A stretch of 59,531 nt of DNA from the NCBI GenBank assembly GCA_030533415.1, contig JAUNJE010000012.1, positions 1 through 59,531 on the forward strand, written 5' to 3'. Position 1 is the stretch's first letter. Each line of letters starts with the position of its first letter. A model generated the notes under the pieces. It worked only from the letters and a program-made list of their open reading frames with translations, had not been told where the DNA came from and made no database searches. The stretch is from Eubacteriales bacterium (lineage in GTDB: Bacteria; Bacillota; Clostridia; Oscillospirales; Oscillospiraceae). The position numbers and the translations under genes were made by a program. This document shows positions 57,122-59,531 of this stretch, piece after piece.

Positions 57122-58252
57122 TTAACCGGCCAGGTAAGGCTTCATCCAGTCACTGATGTGGTCATCATTGACGCCGTAGCCTTCAATGATCCCGCCCAGA
57201 TTGGTGACATTGGAATCAGGAGTCAGCTGGTCATAAGTAACAATGGAGGGAGTCAGGTTGTATACGCTCTCCGTTTCTTCTCCCTTCAGCATCATGGCTA
57301 GGATGCGGACGCCCTGCTGGCCGATGGTGGTAAAGTCAACGGTTGCGCAGGCCTGCCATACTCCGGTACCATCCATCATGTAGTTGATATCCTGGTTGGA
57401 GATATCCACGGAAACCATGGGAATATCGGTACGGCCGGCCTCGCTCAGCGCCACATAAGCGCCCCGGCCATAGGCATCGTAGCAGCACCAGATGGCATCG
57501 ACAGAACCTTCGGGATACTTGGGCAGAGCGGCGGCCATAACGTCGGTCATGGAGGACTCACCGTTCTTAGGATCGGCGGGGGCCAGAACCTCCAGCGTCT
57601 CGATCACGCCCTTTTCCTCATACTCCAGGTAAGCTTCCTGACGGCGGTCAAAGGGAGAGATGCCGGGGCCGCGCCAAATTTTCAGGATCTTAACAGGCTC
57701 GCCTGCCTCAACCTTCTCAGGATACATATCCAGAACGTAATCCAGCAGCATGGCTGCCATACCCTGGTCATCCTGGAACATCTGCGTCACACCTTCTATT
57801 GTGACATTGGCGCCGGACGCGTCAACAAACTGGGTATCAAAGCAAACCACTTTGATATCTTTCTCGACCAGGCCGGTGACCAGGTCGTAGGAAGTTTCCT
57901 GATTGCCGTGGGAGAGGAACATGGCATCATACCCTTGGTTGGCGCAGGTGGAAACGGTGTCCTGGAAACGAACGTTGTCCGTATCGGTGAAATAGACATC
58001 ACAGGTAGCACCCAAGGCCTCAGCGGTTTCCTTCGCTGCTTTGGCAGCCAGCTGGAAAATGTCCGTGGAGACGACATTCAGGATGTACGCAATCCGCTTG
58101 CCTTGCAGGGGGAGTTCTTCCGTCTGAACGGGGACCTCGGAGTTGTCGGGCACATTGTTTGCGGGGGTGGTCTCAGCGGGTTTGGTTGCAGCGCAGGCAC
58201 ATAAGCTCAATACAAAAAGCGCAGCCAGCACCAGAGCAATCAGCTTCTTCAT
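57122..58252 (-). CDS. Sugar ABC transporter substrate-binding lipoprotein
   Basis: A 376-residue RbsB/periplasmic-binding-protein-like lipoprotein. The signal peptide ends with SLCAC, so the lipid cysteine is Cys18 or Cys20. The mature part starts with a Thr/Pro linker, then the type I fold GKRIAYILNVVSTDIFQLAA near residue 52, and ligand-pocket residues around DTQFVD and VSVDISNQD. It captures the sugar for the RbsA/RbsC-like pair encoded downstream. First gene of a five-gene operon with the promoter at 58307-58335. Confidence 0.92.
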   Translation of the reverse strand: MKKLIALVLAALFVLSLCACAATKPAETTPANNVPDNSEVPVQTEELPLQGKRIAYILNVVSTDIFQLAAKAAKETAEALGATCDVYFTDTDNVRFQDTVSTCANQGYDAMFLSHGNQETSYDLVTGLVEKDIKVVCFDTQFVDASGANVTIEGVTQMFQDDQGMAAMLLDYVLDMYPEKVEAGEPVKILKIWRGPGISPFDRRQEAYLEYEEKGVIETLEVLAPADPKNGESSMTDVMAAALPKYPEGSVDAIWCCYDAYGRGAYVALSEAGRTDIPMVSVDISNQDINYMMDGTGVWQACATVDFTTIGQQGVRILAMMLKGEETESVYNLTPSIVTYDQLTPDSNVTNLGGIIEGYGVNDDHISDWMKPYLAG

Positions 58253-58306
58253 GATTTTTCCTCCTATTTGATTTATTGTTCGAAAGCGCGTCCTTCCGAC
58301 AGGTTC

Positions 58307-58335
58307 AGTTTACTACTTTTGTTGTATTTTTGCAA
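58307..58335 (-). promoter_or_regulatory. Promoter of the sugar ABC-mtnK-mtnA-like operon
   Basis: On the minus strand TTGCAA (58330-58335), a 17-bp spacer and TAAACT (58307-58312). The spacer holds ATACAACAAAAG, and two more ACAACA copies lie upstream (58351-58370), a possible operator set. Confidence 0.7.
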
Positions 58336-58449
58336 GTATTTTTTGGGTTTCTGTTGTTTTTTGTTGTTTTGCTCAATTGTGCGGCCCGCAAGTTGTAACA
58401 TTCGCCGATAAATTCAGGGTATTTTTTTATAATAGGAATCGGCATTTCC

Positions 58450-58743
58450 TTAAATATCCACAATTTCCCACAAGATGTCTACATATACTTTATCTTCTCC
58501 ATTTTTCCGCAGCCCTTCCATCCTGACGCGGATATTCCAAAACAAATCCAGGAAAAACTCCTGCTTCTCCCGGAACCAAATGTGCTTGAGCTCCTGCCCG
58601 GCGTCGTCCACAGCCAAAACCTTACCACGGGTGCCAGGAGGCACTGGGTGGAGATCCTCCGGCATAGCGATAAGCTCCACCTCCGTTCCGGGGGGATACT
58701 GCTGATAGATGCGTTCCACCTGTGCGCGAGATAAATGAATCAT
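58450..58743 (-). CDS. DUF4314 domain protein
   Basis: A 97-residue protein whose first 55 residues match DUF4314: RAQVERIYQQYPPGTEVELIAM, then PVPPGTRGKVLAVDDAGQ, a small beta-barrel (SH3-like) module. The second half (REKQEFFLDLFWNIRVRMEG onward) is an extension that I do not recognise. DUF4314 genes are often in mobile elements of gut Firmicutes; here an IS66 remnant lies 360 bp away. Function unknown. Confidence 0.75.
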   Translation of the reverse strand: MIHLSRAQVERIYQQYPPGTEVELIAMPEDLHPVPPGTRGKVLAVDDAGQELKHIWFREKQEFFLDLFWNIRVRMEGLRKNGEDKVYVDILWEIVDI

Positions 58744-58836
58744 TTTCTTTTCTCCTTCCTGTTTTGCAATTTTTCCATTCTGGTTCTCATGCAGTCCCCG
58801 TTCTCACTCCAGCAGATAAAGTCTGAAAATAAAAAA

Positions 58837-58862
58837 TGCCAGTCCATATTTCAGAACTGGCA
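58837..58862 (-). terminator. Minus-strand terminator upstream of the DUF4314 gene
   Basis: TGCCAGT pairs with ACTGGCA around a 12-nt loop, followed on the minus strand by TTTTTTATTTT. No annotated gene ends here, so it would end a short upstream transcript or attenuate the DUF4314 gene. Confidence 0.7.
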
Positions 58863-58903
58863 GATAAAACTATACAACAGAGTCTGGTGCCCTTTTTGGC
58901 AAC

Positions 58904-58950
58904 AAAAAGGCCGGATACTTAAAGAGCATCATGCTCTCAAATACCCGGCC
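58904..58950 (-). terminator. Second minus-strand terminator, 47 bp upstream of the first
   Basis: A long, nearly perfect stem (GGCCGGATA... 58909-58929 with 58931-58950, core GAGCAT/ATGCTC) followed on the minus strand by TTTTTG. It has the same orientation as the terminator at 58837. An 11-bp inverted repeat (CCCTTTTT/AAAAAGGG) at about 58997-59033 lies upstream. The region 58951-59106 has no gene I can support. Confidence 0.7.
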
Positions 58951-59142
58951 CAAATAAAATTGATAAATTTTTGAAAACTCGCAAAAATTGTAGCACCCTT
59001 TTTCAAAAAAACGCAGAAATCAAAAAGGGCGCTGCCATTCTGGGAGAGAACCCTGTGTATCTACCGTGACCGTCCTCCTGGGGCTTCCCTACGCGAAAAA
59101 ATATCTGTAAGCGTCAAATAGTCCCGTACCATAGGTTAGGAA

Positions 59143-59175
59143 AACCGGTCACCAAAGTTAGCGTGGTGACCGGTT
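59143..59175. terminator. Perfect hairpin at the end of the transposase fragment
   Basis: A 12-bp perfect stem (AACCGGTCACCA with TGGTGACCGGTT) with a 9-nt loop, followed on the minus strand by TTCC. It lies just after the stop of the transposase fragment. Confidence 0.6.
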
Positions 59176-59177
59176 AT

Positions 59178-59440
59178 TTACACTGCGCTTGTACCCGAGG
59201 GTTCCAAGGCAGACATTCTTCTATTGCGGCTCGGAGATTTCTCCCGGATATCCTTCGGTATGCTTTTCAGCGTATCCGCAAACTTCCGGCGCATGTGCGC
59301 CCAGCATCCAACTACCGTGATTTCCGGCGGCAGCTTGCAATGATATCCGTCATAGCCATCCGTATGAAGAAGTCCCTGGAACCCATTCAGGAAATTACTG
59401 GCGCAGTCTCCGGCACGGCCCTTTTCATCTTACCATGGGG
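59178..59440 (-). pseudogene. IS66 transposase (TnpC) fragment
   Basis: On the minus strand the frame reads NFLNGFQGLLHTDGYDGYH, then ITVVGCWAHMRRKFADTLKS, which is the IS66 DDE-domain core with the aspartate of TDGY and the CWAHxRRKF block. About 25 bp separate it from the inverted repeat, so the N-terminal two thirds and the accessory IS66 genes are deleted. The C-terminus ends early at TAA 59178-59180 in an unrelated sequence, so the distal catalytic Glu is missing. Confidence 0.82.
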
Positions 59441-59531
59441 GACAAGGTACGGGTCTATTTGACGCTTACACATAATTCTAGGATTTAATGTTCTGGTAAG
59501 TTTAAGATGTAGCAGAGCCAAATATCTGCAT

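Larger units (their letters stand above)
59107..59469. mobile_element. Internally deleted IS66-family element (363 bp)
   Basis: Terminal inverted repeats of 24 bp at 59107-59130 and 59446-59469 match at 23 of 24 positions and begin with GTAAGCG, as IS66-family ends do. Between them is only a C-terminal fragment of the transposase. AAATATCT precedes the left end (59099-59106); the same 8-mer occurs at 59520-59527, 50 bp beyond the right repeat, and not directly next to it. No intact transposition gene is left. Confidence 0.78.

Noticed and set aside
1-59531. tRNA, rRNA genes or CRISPR arrays
   Set aside because: Intergenic regions were read for cloverleaf arms, T-loop GTTCGA-type sequence and regularly spaced repeats; none were found.

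Overview
The window is 59.5 kb of GC-rich, tightly packed chromosome. It is most likely from an anaerobic gut Firmicute of the Eubacteriales, probably Oscillospiraceae. Reasons: a zinc-type L32/L28, der-plsY-gpsA, Gram-positive HprK, FeoA/FeoB with a FeoB-associated Cys-rich protein, DUF3793 next to flavodoxin, a DUF4314 protein, lipoprotein-rich surface systems and an IS66-derived remnant. The taxonomic call is inference from gene content.

Layout. 1-8.3 kb is housekeeping: rpmF end, der, plsY, gpsA, an MFS carrier, rpmB, hprK, an RluA-type pseudouridine synthase and an S51-like peptidase. 8.6-19.9 kb holds an internally duplicated lipoprotein under an XRE regulator with tandem operators, a LysR regulator with a lipoprotein fusing a VanX-like dipeptidase, two SH3 domains and an M14 peptidase, a PPPTG-ended surface protein, an alanine-type symporter overlapping an aminotransferase, an ArsC-like protein, truA with a 42-codon gene, an alpha/beta hydrolase and a CopZ-like protein. 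20-28.5 kb has a ThrE-type exporter and an iron block: feoA-feoB-Cys-rich protein, a three-gene operon with an ATC-hydrolase-like protein, and a small membrane protein-DUF3793-flavodoxin operon. 28.7-33.2 kb is a membrane-lipid operon (CmpB-like protein, two-component pair, second PlsY, glycolipid glycosyltransferase). 33.4-39.2 kb has a ZIP transporter and N-acetylmuramic acid salvage (murQ, NamZ, kinase). 39.5-43.7 kb is an ECF sigma factor with a large membrane-anchored partner and a lipoprotein.

The most interesting part is 43.8-58.3 kb, two operons around a DeoR regulator. One has a ribose-type ABC importer, an MtnK kinase and an MtnA-like isomerase. The other has a class II aldolase, an acylating aldehyde dehydrogenase, an iron alcohol dehydrogenase, an SCP2-type thiolase with its DUF35 partner, a CoA-disulfide-reductase-like flavoprotein and an MFS carrier. 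Together they look like a dihydroxyacetone-phosphate shunt for 5-deoxy- or 5-methylthio-pentoses, with an aldehyde-to-acyl-CoA extension that I do not recognise from a described pathway.

A second strong signal is regulatory. The feoA promoter and the flavodoxin-operon promoter share the same core promoter design and carry pairs of GTTAGC-N4-GCTAAC-like palindromes at exactly the same 34-bp spacing. Related single sites lie between feoA and feoB and upstream of the hydrolase operon. The window ends in a deleted IS66 derivative.
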